Assembly (NCBI RefSeq): GCF_000344685.1
Contig: NW_006920427.1
Location: 245,056-309,055 of the forward strand
Length of the DNA stretch: 64,000 nucleotides
Source of the DNA: Gloeophyllum trabeum ATCC 11539
Taxonomy: Eukaryota; Basidiomycota; Agaricomycetes; Gloeophyllales; Gloeophyllaceae
Direction: 5' to 3'
This document shows positions 1 to 11,209 of the stretch, piece after piece; the stretch's first letter is position 1, and every line of letters starts with the position of its first letter. The notes below the pieces were generated by a model that had not been told where the DNA came from, did not search any database, and worked only from the letters and a program-made list of their open reading frames with translations. The position numbers and the translations under genes are program-made.

Positions 1-1115
1 TCCTCGATGTTGTCCTTCAAGGCGCGCAAGTTAGCCGCGGCCTTTTCGATAGTCTCTGGAAATTCCCCGTCGGACGGATAGGTATTCGTAAGACGGCGCT
101 CCTCATTGACTAGATCATCCACTACGGAACGCTCCATCGACGCCGGGTTTAAAAACTCCTCTCTATTCTTCGCAGTGGCAGACATAGTCGACCGGCTAGC
201 TTTTCGAAGCAACTTCAGGGCAGTGGCCTTAAGTAGTCCATCCCCACGTGAACCAAGTTCCTCTGCTCTGGGCGTCTTGTGCAGATTGGGGTATGAACGT
301 AGGATATCGCGTATCCACTCCGGAATCAGTTCTTTGAATAGTGCCGCGTGGTTCTTGTGATGGAGGTACCGCAGAAATTCAGGAAAGACGTCCACACTTC
401 GCAGCTTCAGTACGACTCGTGGCAGCTTGCCGGGGACTGGCGGGGGCACTCGAGACAGAGGTCCCACGTTGGGACAGTTGATGAGGAGCAGGAGGATGTT
501 GACCGCGCATTCGCCACATGCAGGCATTTTCTCTGGCGGGCATAGTTCCGGGAGCCACGGAATGGAGGAAGAGAAGACGAGCATGTGCGTGGGCCGAACG
601 ATGGAAGGAATACTCTCCCTAGACGAAGTCTCGGAAGGACCACTCTGAGTAGAGCCAGGAGACCGAAGTCCCGAAGGGGACATCAGATCCTTGTCCCCTC
701 CCACATCGGAGAGCGAGCCCACAAATCCAGAAGAATCGCATGTTCGTTGTTGAATCCAAGGTGCTGGGAGGGTTCTGGCCAATGGCATTACGGGTTTTTC
801 AGGATCGCTCGGCAGCCAACGCTGGAAAACCTGATTCAACCAAGGCACTCTAACAAAGGGTTTAGGTGACATGCGGTGAGCCCATGAAAAGATCGCCACT
901 CACTCTGGTGACACCTTGAGATTGTCCTTGATATCGGACAGGGAAAGTCTTCCGTCGAAAAGCTCGCTGAAAGACGTCGGAGCGGTCGCCAGCAAGCCCG
1001 AATGTCGTATACTGTCAGTTGTCAGGCTTCTGGTAGGGCTATCCGCCGCTGGGGGGTTAACCGCCACCCTCAGCTTGGGAAGGTTGGTGAGCATAAGTTG
1101 TACACCAGAGTACAT
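1..1115 (-). CDS. clp1: Clp1-like (clampless-1) protein, 3' end cut by window edge
   Basis: Two exons are read on the minus strand: 1115-904 and 849 to the window edge, with a 54-nt GT-AG intron (donor GTGAGT, acceptor TTAG) that joins P-E-V-P-W-L in frame. The first ATG has A at -3. The readable ~350 residues start with a leucine/proline stretch (NLPKLRVAV), then HMLVF and INCPNVGP, and a C-proximal helix FPEFLRYLHHKNHAALF followed by LIPEWIRDIL. From memory this arrangement resembles basidiomycete Clp1 (clampless-1), the regulator needed for clamp-cell development downstream of the mating-type homeodomain proteins. I see no catalytic motif, signal peptide or membrane segment. The C-terminus lies outside the window. 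The exon structure is certain; the family call is moderate. Confidence 0.6.
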
Positions 1116-1853
1116 TTTGGTCGATGAGGGCGAGTGACTGGAAACGACCAGCAGGAGTAGAGACTTAGAGTGTAGAAGCCTAAGACTGGGCGACCTTTAT
1201 GTCTCTTCCAGGGTGCCACCCACCCACAGTACATGCCGCTTTGACATGGTGTCACGCTTGATTGTGGCAAAGCGTCGTACGCGTTCAGGCACCCGCCACT
1301 CAGAAGCCGATTTCCGTCAGCGCATCAGCCGTTGTCATCGCGCTTATAATATTAGTGAGACAGGGAAACGTAAAATTAATAGAGCTTCCAGGCCACATAC
1401 CGTCATGAAGCCATGGTGAGCAGAACATCGTGAAGCATTATCGATGCGCCTTTGCCCTCTTGACGCGCTGGCAAAATAGGGCAAAAATATAGTACTTGCA
1501 GCAGTACTGCTACAGCTAAAAGAGGTTTTGCGTGAAGAAAGCCTTATAGAGCGAATATCAGTGAGCGAGCCAGTGAGCCACACGCGACAGCGAATGTTCA
1601 TCAATAATCTTTCAAGTTGCCTTGGTCGAAACGCCCGACACTTACTAGGATAAGTAAGGGTAGGACGGGTCCATGTTCCGCAGGTAGACGCGTTAAGTGC
1701 GTCTTTGGAGTGTTGTGGCAGCAATGGGGCAAGAAATCGAAAGGCGTGGGATTGGCGTGGGACCGTGGCGCGCGGAAACCCGGCGCCGGATGTGTGCCCC
1801 GCATTTGGACTTTGTGTGTGTTCTTGTTGCGTTCAGCAGCATTCTGAATCCTG
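1116..1853. other. Intergenic, divergent promoter region
   Basis: These 738 bp separate the Clp1-like gene (-) from the F-box gene (+), so both promoters must lie here. Short ORFs exist on both strands but none splices into a recognisable protein. No clear TATA box or repeat was noted. Confidence 0.5.
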
Positions 1854-3582
1854 ATGCAGTTGTCCTCCTTCGCCGACATACCAATTGAATTACTTCCCAT
1901 CGTCTTTCAATTTATTGTCAAACCCTCCCATCTTGCTACACTCTGTCTTGTAAACAGCACTTTCCGCGACCTTGCGGTCTCCCAACTATATGAAAGTGTC
2001 CACATTTATCCATGGCATAATGAGGCCAAGACCAGGGTAGGAACTTATGAAAGCTTTGTGGTACATAGAATCTCAGACATGGTAGGTAGTCCAGTTATTT
2101 ACGACACTTCGCGATAACGCGGACCTTGCGAGATACGTGCAGAAACTCGGTGAGTTCACGCCTCGACACTATTGTGTGCGTAATGAACATCAAAGTAGTC
2201 ATTAAGGATTTTCCCAAGGCTCTCTCGACGGACAAGTTAGAAACAACATGGTCCACTTGCACCCATGGACTGAAGAACTGCGTGAATCTGAGACACTGTA
2301 CTTGGACCAGGGACGGCTCGTTGGACAACGCAATCTTTGAGGCTCTTCTCCACTGCCATAAGCTCAAGGAGCTTGAGATCAACGGTCACCACGATGGCCA
2401 ATACGACCCAGAAGTACTCTGTCGCTTCACTAGACTCAACAAGATCACCCTCATCATGCCCAGCTGGTTAGTCATAGCACAACTCCCTCGGTGGATCAGG
2501 GAGACCGGGCCAGCTCTCCAGTATCTCTCTATCATATGCAAGGTGATTCACTACTTTCTAGCGTAGATTGATGTATTGAACAGCCTTTCCAGGCCTCTCC
2601 TCTTGTCACAGACTCGCTTCTGGAGATTCTGGCACCCAACCTTCCGCACCTGGAGCACCTCTCGCTGCTCGGATGTCCTAAGGTAACCCACTCGGGGATC
2701 CTTGCTGTCCTCTCCGCAAATCGTGGCACTATGCGAGGCCTTGGTTTGGAAGGCTTGTCTCCCAACCTTGTACGTTTGCTCAAGTCAACGTAAAGGACTG
2801 AGCTGAGGATTTGAATATCCAGGACGTAGCGAAATTCGCCTCGTCTCATCAGGCTTTAAGCACACTCTCTGGCTTAAGTTCTCTCACTATGACCGTCCAG
2901 CGGCCTTTGAACACGTGGACAGAGAATGTCCTGAATCTCCTGCGAGAAGTCCCCTTGGAGCTGTTCCAGGTCTATTCTCCAGGTGGAGAGGACGTGTCTG
3001 TTCTTCCCGATGACTTTTGCTTCAGTTTGGTTTCCACCCATGGACCGCGTCTGAAGCGTTTCTCTGTCCACCGAATGCGAGTTACCCTCAACGCGGTGGA
3101 CAATATCTGCAGTAGATGTCCTAAGCTAGAGCAGCTATTCATTGTGATGAGGAGATCCGAAATGGTGCGGAATGACAATCTTAGGTATCGGATTGCTGCT
3201 GATGGATCCACGTGTACAGCAACTACTTGCCCCCGTCCTAGCGAAAGCACGGAAGCTTCGTTCAGTACATGTCAACTTCCCTCTGGACGCAGGGACCGGC
3301 GTGAACCTCCTTCAGATCCAGGCAGACGTGCAGTCTATCCTGTCCGAGTGCAGCGGCTCGTCTGTCATGCAATTTGGTTGCAATACTCGGGTGTGGCAGG
3401 TCAGTCCCGGCGCCAACCTCCTCCTTGCTGCCTGTATGGATGCTCACATATCATTCGACGGGCCCTGGTAGGTCGAGCGCGAGGTGGTGAGAGGAGGTAA
3501 CGGCGAACTTAGAGTCGAGAATCGTCTAGCGCGTTACGAAAGTCCGGAGGTGCCGGAACAGTTCCTGGTCCTGCGGGCTTGA
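1854..3582 (+). CDS. F-box/leucine-rich-repeat protein
   Basis: Seven exons: 1854-2036, 2095-2149, 2196-2542, 2593-2769, 2808-3164, 3220-3399, 3472-3582. All junctions keep frame, giving about 469 aa. The N-terminus carries an F-box (residues ~7-45, DIPIELLPIVFQFI then LCLVNSTFRDLAVSQLY), the segment that binds Skp1 in SCF ubiquitin ligases. Downstream are degenerate LRR-like lines (LKELEINGH, LPHLEHLSLLGCPKVT, LSGLSSLTM, LRSVHVNF), the usual substrate-recognition part. This protein is not of the same subfamily as the five F-box paralogues further right, because its exon plan and sequence differ. The short introns (38-58 nt) are typical of the window. The substrate cannot be inferred. Confidence 0.75.
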
Positions 3583-4363
3583 AGCAGCGCATTTGTAGAC
3601 TCACAGACGCTACTTAGTGGTGACTGATACGTCGCATGGCGTTTATGCTGAAAGAAAGATTATAACAAGTACAGGTCTACGGCGATCTTGCAATGCTTAT
3701 AGCATTTTGCGCCTAGAGATTCGGAGTCGTTACCTCAGCCTTATCGTCAAGCACAAGTGCTGGCGCATCTGCATACCAGAGAAGACTCTTGAGGCATATT
3801 ACTTGTTATATGGTATAATATCTAGCGTTCCAGAAGGGTATCTTGAATCCTTCGTCCACGAAATTTGAAGCATTTGCGGGCATCCTACAAACAGTTATTA
3901 TTCTTTCCGACCTACAATAAGCTGGCCCCGGGCTTCTGTACCCCATATACGGTCCACAAACTTGTCATGAGAAGTGCATGTAAGTGTTCCATGCACGAGC
4001 GCTGCAGGAGAGTCAATTCCGGTGAAAGAGTCCGCTTCAATGTGTATTGCGCTCAGCTCGAGCTCGCGACGAAGCTCGAAATCCGTTAGGTCTAAGCCGC
4101 GATGTGTTCATCTCGTCAGACTCGTGGGCTTACCGGTGACTGCTGCAGGTGCATTGGAAGCGACGGTGGCAGTCGTGGTACCGACTGGACGCAGTGACCG
4201 TCGATGTCACCCAACAGGCACACGGTCGAGACACACTGATTCTCTTTTCTTGACTTCATCTGTAAAACTCTGGACTTGTCGGCGTAACTGTGATTTGTCT
4301 TCTTGCGCGTTCAAGTTTTGGCAGCAGGAGTTCATACGTTGGAACCCTTGAGATGAGACTCAT
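3583..4363. other. Intergenic region
   Basis: About 780 bp lie between two genes of the same orientation. No conserved coding segment, repeat or RNA gene was recognised. It must contain the terminator of the F-box gene and the promoter of the OCRL-type gene. Confidence 0.4.
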
Positions 4364-7300
4364 ATGTCGCAGGTCCAGGAACTAGAGGACGCTGTTCGCC
4401 CTCTTTTACGGCCTACGGAAGAGCTCAAGAATGTCTTGCAAACTCAAACGGATCGAATTCAGGAAGCTTCGGGCGATGACTATTCAAACTCGGTCTCAGA
4501 GGCACTAGTGAAGCGGAGGCTCTTGGCGGTGGTGTCGCATCGTGACGAAGAGGAGGGTTACGAGCAAGGATGGTTAGTCTTTTCCTCGTGCATATGGCCA
4601 CGGTACTGTCAACTTCGAATAGCTATCTATTCCTGTACTTTTATTGTCTGCACATACCAGTGATCTAGAAGGCTGACACCCTTGTATTTATCTGTAGTTT
4701 ATTAATATACAAGTTCAAGTCGGGCCTGTTCTTGAAGGGGGACTTGACAGTGCAGCAGGCTTTGCCTATCAATAGGACTTTCTCTCTAGCGATGGCTCAG
4801 ACCCGCCATAGTACCATCGACCTGCGGCCTTCCGAGTCCCACTCGGCTCTAAGCCAATCTAGAACAGGTCAGGCATATGTAGCTAACATGCCGGCGCCTC
4901 AATTGCCCTATTAACGCGACTTTCGTTCGCGTAGAATTCTCCTTGAGTGTAACTGCCGGTGATGGGAAGGAGCCCCTGACTTTGATAACCCACGACATCC
5001 AAGGCCTAAAAGCACTTCTCGGAGAGTGTAAACGGTTGAAGGCTGAGGCAGGTACGCTTGCTACTCATTGCTATCTCGGGAAGATGTTATGGGTGCCAGA
5101 AACTCCTGCTGACTGTACGTACCCTACAGAACAGCGCGAGGCATCGACTGCCCCGAACACTTATTCTTGGGTACAGTATTATACCACCAAACACGTCCCT
5201 GTTTCACTATGTGCGTAACAGCGCATAACAACCGGGACTCCATTACACCTAATCTTCTTAGTGTCGACGATACCCCCCGATCTGCGTATAATAAACAGAC
5301 CGTTGCATACGCGGCTCTCTCCTGCAAGCGCCGGTCTTCCCGGTGACGATGTGGCCGATGTGGAACTTGTTCGTGAGGAGTGGATTCTCAGGAAAGCCGA
5401 AGAACTGTGTTCAAAGGATAAACACGTCCAGCAGACCCGTCTAAGGTGCTTGCAGTCGCTGTCTCGGAAATCACAGGAACTTGACACGCCTCCATGGCCC
5501 AGACTTCGCATCGGCACTTTCAACGTGAATGGGAAGTTGCCTTCACAGGATTTGTCCCCATGGGTGAGAGGTGTATCGAACAGCGACAGTCCGCTGAACA
5601 CATTGCCACCTCTGAAACCCGTCTCGCCTCTCGACCTGGGCGAGGTAAGCAAGAACTCTGAGCCGGTATGGCCAGACGAGTCCGGTAGGCACTTTTCTAC
5701 CGTTTACATCATGCAATTCTAAGATCGCATTGAACTATGTCTTCCGACTGGGATCTCCAGAGAGACAATCTACTACGTCATTCGAGGTGCAATCCGTCGA
5801 ATCGGACGATGAGTCTAGGACCACGGTCGAAACAACTTCTAGTGCCTCGACCACAGTCGTGACTTCTGTATCTACCGACTCTACTACAGACAGAGTCAAT
5901 GGAGAGAAGGACAGCCGTCGAGCAGAGGAGGCGAGTGTGGAGGAGAGCGAAACTGATCCGGACCTGCTTGTTTTCGGGTTCCAGGAGCTCGACCTGTCAA
6001 CGGAAGCGCTGCTTTACTCGTCCAAGACAAGTAGGGTGGACGCTTGGACAACAGCCATTCTCGCCAGTCTGGGAGAGAAAGGCGCTCTATATCACAAGGT
6101 AGCTAGGGTTCTCATATATCCGCTCAGTAATAATTACCCTGTCATATGACAACATTCTAGCTCGCATCCAAGCAGCTTGTCGGGATGCTTCTTATTGTCA
6201 TATGCAAGACACGCTTGAAGGACAGTTTTCGGGACGTGAAAGTATGCGCCGTCGGGGCGGGTATACTAGGAATCATGGTATGCGCGGCCGTCTGAACTCA
6301 CGTAGACGCTGCACCTCGACTGATGAAACCATTGCGTAGGGTAACAAAGGCGGAACAGCTATCAGAGTAACATACGAACCTCGGGCAAGCCCAGAAGCCT
6401 CGCCATCGCGTGCTATAACCGTGACGTTCGTCGACGCTCATCTCGCAGCATTCGACGAGATGATGGAAAGGCGCAATGCTGATTTCCACGACTTGTCTAA
6501 ACGACTCGTCTTCGACGTGGTCCCTCTATCCTCAGATGCTTCGCTCGTGAATAATCTACCTACCACAATATATGATAGTGATGTGTTGTTCTGGATGGTA
6601 AGTCGACGGTTATGTGGTATTGTGTGAGCCCCCGCTAACACAGCACGACAATCGTCAGGGCGGTAAGTCATTGTGACCAATTCTACTGCACCGGTGATCC
6701 GCTGATTAGGGGATTATAAGACCTGAACTACAGGATAGATCTATCGGACAGTGACATTCGCACTTTGCTGAAATCAGAGCCCAAAGATCGAAACATAGAA
6801 AGTTTGCTGGCTTTCGACCAAGTCAGTGTCGAATCGGAGCTCATTTGCGGTAGTTTTGTATAACAATGGAAGTAGCTCAGATATAGTATGCGAACTGGTA
6901 AATCCTTCCAAGGTTTCACGGAACATGAGATTACTCGCTTGCCGTGCGTTCACCATAAACTCTCTTCTTATGCGAAATTGATGTTAAACACCGTTATACA
7001 GGACGTATCGCTTCAGTGCAGGCCTGCTCGCCGATGACCTTGGGTATGACATGAAGTGAGCGGTACAAGTTCCCATCATGTCTAGTTCGGGTCTCACCTG
7101 GGTCTATGTCAGGCGTAAGCCGGCCTGGACAGACCGCATATTGTACATGGCTTCTCCGAGGACAGTCGTTCGTCAAGAGTCGTATGCGGGTCATCGCGGG
7201 ATTACATTCAGTGACCACAGGCCGGTCTCCGCCGACTTTCTTCTGGAGGTATGCAGTACACCTGAATGCCGCAGGTGTTGTGTTCATTGTCGCATCTTAG

Positions 7301-8908
7301 GTACCTCTTGTGGACAATGTACAGTTCAATGCAGCTGTCAAGACATGTTACCACAAAGTGGGTGATATGGAGGAAAGTGAACAGCCGCCCAAAGTCAAGC
7401 TTGACCAGACGTTATTGGATTTCGGCGTGGTATCGTACGTACGGATTGTTCTCTGGACGCGTAATTTCATTGAGAGGCAACGGTTCAGATACGAGAAGGA
7501 GAGCACAAAGGTCATCTGTTTGCAGAATACCGGCCAGGTGCGTCGTACTGTGGTGATACGACAGGCTCCACTCACTGCTCTTCAGAGACCTTGTGCCTAT
7601 CGCTTTGTGCCTCTCGAGTCGGACGGTTGCATACGTAGGTCGAAGCGGCTAACAACGTACCTGGGGTACTGAGTGCGTAGCCTTGCAGATCCAGAGTGGC
7701 TGAAGATTGAGCCCATGACGGTCCGTCCCCCTTCTCACTTCGAAGTCGTTAACATTGAAATGATATCTGGTCCAGGGACTATTGCTTCCTGGCGAAGGGA
7801 GCAACATTTCATTGACTATCTGCATCGATAAACAGTCGGCGCCTCCCCTGAATATGCGACACGCTCGGCTCGATTGCACCCTGATTATGCATACATTGTT
7901 CGGCAAAGATCACTTCATTACTGTCCACGGAGACTATCGTGAGTTTCATGTACAGTGTAAAGCCAGACGATTAACCCTTCCCTGTCTCTTTTATCGTGCC
8001 CCCAGAGCCGACATGCTTCGCCACGACTTTATCAGACCTAGTCAGGCTGCCAGGACCAGTGCGGGAACTTAACAAAGCTGATCAGCTCCTACCTCAGACT
8101 CAGGCTGCCAATGCGCCCCGGGAAATCATGAGACTGATTAACTGGCTGATGACTCATGCCACTGATACTGTATGTGACTTGTCTTCCTCAGCTTGAAGTG
8201 TCGTTGATGCATGTCGCAGCGAGATCTCTTTCTTACTGCCGCTGATGAAGAATTAGTTACGAGCATCCGGGAGGTGATCGGTGTCTACTACCTCTTTGTA
8301 CGGAGAACTTACGGATGGGATAGTCTCTTGACACGGGTTCAGAGTTTCCTTTCAAGCCTGGAACCGATGGGCAATATGACCGCACAATCAAGATTGCCTT
8401 CGGAGAGACTATGGTGCGGTTCTTAGATTCCCTGGTCGAGCCTGTAGTCCCGAGCCAGTTGCACTCCAAATGCTTGCAAGTCGTGGATCGCGACGAAGCT
8501 TTCGAGGTAAGGGTTCATTCGCAGCTCGTGAGTACGGGCGAACGGAATAAATCCGGATGCAGGTCTTGAACGAGTTCCCAAGCGAATCTGTCAATGTAAG
8601 ATGTTCGCCAGCCAATAACGGCGACATTCGACTCACCCTTGCTCGGCATAGGTCTGGATATCATTCACGGCCTTCCTGCATTTCGTTTGCCAGCAATCCG
8701 ATGACAAGACTGAAGAAACTTCTCCCACTCCACCAAGCAAAGCTCACATACTAGGTCGGTGGTCATTCTCACCAACTCAGCGTCAGCTTGCGCTCATTAT
8801 GATCCAGCCTCCATCTTTGCGCCCAGTTTAATGCGTGATGACCCATCTGTATACCCTCCTGCCTCTCCAGTTGGAAAGCAGAAATTTGTACTCTTTTTCA
8901 TTAGCTGA
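4364..8908 (+). CDS. OCRL-type inositol polyphosphate 5-phosphatase with C-terminal RhoGAP domain
   Basis: Twenty-four exons sum to 3,141 nt (1,046 aa): 4364-4572, 4698-4867, 4935-5051, 5130-5210, 5262-5644, 5724-6098, 6161-6277, 6340-6597, 6659-6662, 6721-6821, 6876-6943, 7002-7055, 7113-7248, 7301-7434, 7477-7537, 7586-7625, 7689-7720, 7776-7938, 8006-8169, 8220-8273, 8324-8506, 8563-8595, 8652-8754, 8808-8908. The order is an N-terminal PH-like region, a 5-phosphatase domain (GTFNVNGK, GFQELD, GNKGG, WMGDLNYRID, PAWTDRI, FSDHRPV), an ASH domain (LDFG, NTGQ, PCAYRFVPL) and RhoGAP (REIMRLINWL, LDTGSEFPF, FAPSLMRDDP). The family removes the 5-phosphate of PI(4,5)P2 and PI(3,4,5)P3 at endosome, Golgi and plasma membrane. 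The RhoGAP domain is often catalytically weak. A 4-nt exon (6659-6662) completes WMG-D. The 42-nt intron 7435-7476 is the least certain junction. Confidence 0.93.
6659..6662 (+). other. 4-nt microexon GGCG
   Basis: Flanked by introns 6598-6658 (GTAAGT to CGTCAG) and 6663-6720 (GTAAGT to TATAAG). Without these four bases the reading frame hits TGA right after ATG. With them the conserved phosphatase motif reads WMGDLNYRID. Confidence 0.85.
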
Positions 8909-9086
8909 TTTATTACCCATGCCATACCCGATCCCGAATATAAACGCGTTCTCTACAGACCCAAGCTCAGGCGCCAGGCCATGCTGCTATCGCCTCACTT
9001 GACGAGCGGGAGGGTATGTGGAAGTAAATTGCCGACGATTCCTCTATTGCTTCCTGGATACACGTGATTAGGTAGAATTACAGTAT

Positions 9087-10495
9087 CTATGAGAACAGTT
9101 TCTTGAATTGCTTCTTCTCCTTATCCCTCTTCTCCTTCTGCCGCTGCTTCACCTTCGCGAGCTCGGCGGCAATCGCTTTATCATCAGGCACTAGCTTCGT
9201 AGCCTCAAGAAGATCCGCTTCCGCGCCTTCGTCGTCCTTCTCGAGACTGCGCGCCAAGGCTCGACGATACAGCGCTTTCGCTACGAGTAACGACTTTAGC
9301 CAACGAAAACGCACGAGTAACAGGATGAAATAGACACCTTTGTCCGCATCATTGAGCGTCATCTGCTCGAGCGCGCGGTCGGTGCTCTCGATAGCAAGCG
9401 TGGCGTTGTGTGAGCCGCCCAGTTTGATCGCTGCGAGCGCGATGTTGAGTAAGAGAGGCGAGAGGAGGATGTGGTACGAGTCCTTCAGCTCTGGCGGCGC
9501 GTCATCTGGTATGTCGAAGTATTTGTGGTCGACGTAGCGCAGTGCCTCTGCAGAAAACATCAGTTTCGTCTCACTATGTCAGACGAGCGGATGTACTTTG
9601 CCATTTCGCCAGGGCAGCGTCCACCTTGCCCTCCTTCCACAATTTCGCACCGAGGTCCTTGATGTCCTTCGCGATCTGGAGCACCACCTCGGGGTTCTCC
9701 GTGTCCTTCGACTCCTCGTCCTGGGGAAAGTCCTCGTACGGGTCGCCGTCCGCCGCGACGGGCTCCGCGGTGAGCGACGGGTCGTCCGGGGACAGCTGGC
9801 CGCACGCGGCGATGATGATGGGCTCGGTGGGCACGTCGCCCGAGCTGGTCGGGTGATTCTCAATTTGCCGCACGACGGACTTGCCCTTCACGACTTCGCC
9901 GAAGACGACGTGTTTGCCGTCGAGGTGCGGGGTGGGCATGGTGGTGATGAAGAATTGGGAGCCGTTGGTATTGGGTCCTGCATTCGCCTGTGCAATGCTG
10001 AATAAATCTGTCATGAAAGCTAGCAGTGGTTGAGTGGCTTACCATGGACAGCAAGAAGGGTTTCGAGTGCTTCACGGGGAAGCCCTCATCCTCGAACTTC
10101 TCCCCATAGATGGATTCCCCTCCTGTTCCGTTGCCAGCAGTGAAGTCGCCACCCTGTACCATGAACCTGGTCGCCCGTTCAGTCTCACAGCAACTTCTGG
10201 CATGCCTGAACGCTTACTTAGGAATAACACGGTGGAAAGACGAGCCCTCATAGCTCAGCTTCTTCCCAGACTTGCCGACGCCCTTTTCGCCAGTACAGAG
10301 CGCACCTTGCGCAGACACAAAGCCTCAGACTTACTCAGCAACCAAGAATACATATTACTTACGGAAGTTCTCCGCGGTCTTTGGTACCAAGTCCGAGTAG
10401 AGGCGGAAGATAACGCGGCCTACAGGCCTGCCCCCAATGGTTATGTCGAAGAAAGTCAGCGGTCGCTCGGCCGCATTCCCCTGTTCAGACGCCAT
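9087..10495 (-). CDS. cpr6: Cyclophilin-40 type peptidyl-prolyl cis-trans isomerase (cyclophilin D)
   Basis: Six exons on the minus strand (10495-10363, 10305-10218, 10166-10043, 9987-9597, 9547-9338, 9280-9087) give 379 aa. Residues ~14-180 form the cyclophilin domain, with [30 protein letters not shown], the active-site run [15 protein letters not shown], and [12 protein letters not shown]. After an acidic linker come TPR helices ([33 protein letters not shown]) and a lysine-rich tail. This is the CYP40/Cpr6 layout: an Hsp90 co-chaperone that binds the Hsp90 C-terminus through its TPRs and isomerises X-Pro bonds. The start at 10495 gives MASEQGN directly before the domain. An out-of-frame upstream ATG lies at 10568. 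The 3' end converges with the OCRL-type gene, with about 180 bp between stop codons. Confidence 0.95.
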
Positions 10496-11209
10496 GCTAG
10501 GATTTTCCGACAGACCCAAGATAGAGCTTGCTGTGAGCTGTATTCCTCTCAGGATGCGCGCCCGCCATGACTGTAGTGAAAGTACTTGTACAAAGACAAT
10601 GGCATTACGTAACGACTAGTAGAAGCTGCTAGAAGACCCTACAGAGCCTACACCTCAATCAACATCGACTTCCATAGGCCGGAGGCTTGAAAGCAGACCC
10701 ACAGTGCTCGAGTCCACAGGTAGATAACATCATGTTTCAAGAACCCCCAGTACTAGTCGACAATTGGATTATTGTTTCCAGGCGTTCACTGGAGTTTGTC
10801 TGGTGCTGTCTGAAGTGGACGCAGCTCCAGCCGACTTCAGAGGCGTTCAGGAGTACGTATGTAAAAGAAGCTGGACTTAAATTGTGGATCCCGTCCTATA
10901 GGTTTTCTTCAGACTAACATGTCTCTCGAACCCTTTCTGGTACGCAGTCTGTCGACCAGGCGAAATGGGCGCATCACATCGCTTTTTCCTAGGTTCAGAA
11001 CGCCCTCTTAGGTGACACCGATACCATAGCCAGCGATAACAGAGCGACACGAACATATACATTGCTGGTATCGAAGACAAGTACAATACAATTACAAGGG
11101 TACCTAACACCCCGTGCTGGCTCGACTAGATAGATCCAAGCAAGACCAACAGAATGACTATAACATTTCTTTAACTTAACTGCTCTGATCGCGCATGATT
11201 ACTCCCCGA
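10496..11209. other. Intergenic region
   Basis: About 710 bp upstream of cyclophilin-40 and downstream of acetyl-CoA synthetase (both minus). No recognisable gene, repeat or RNA was found. Confidence 0.4.
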
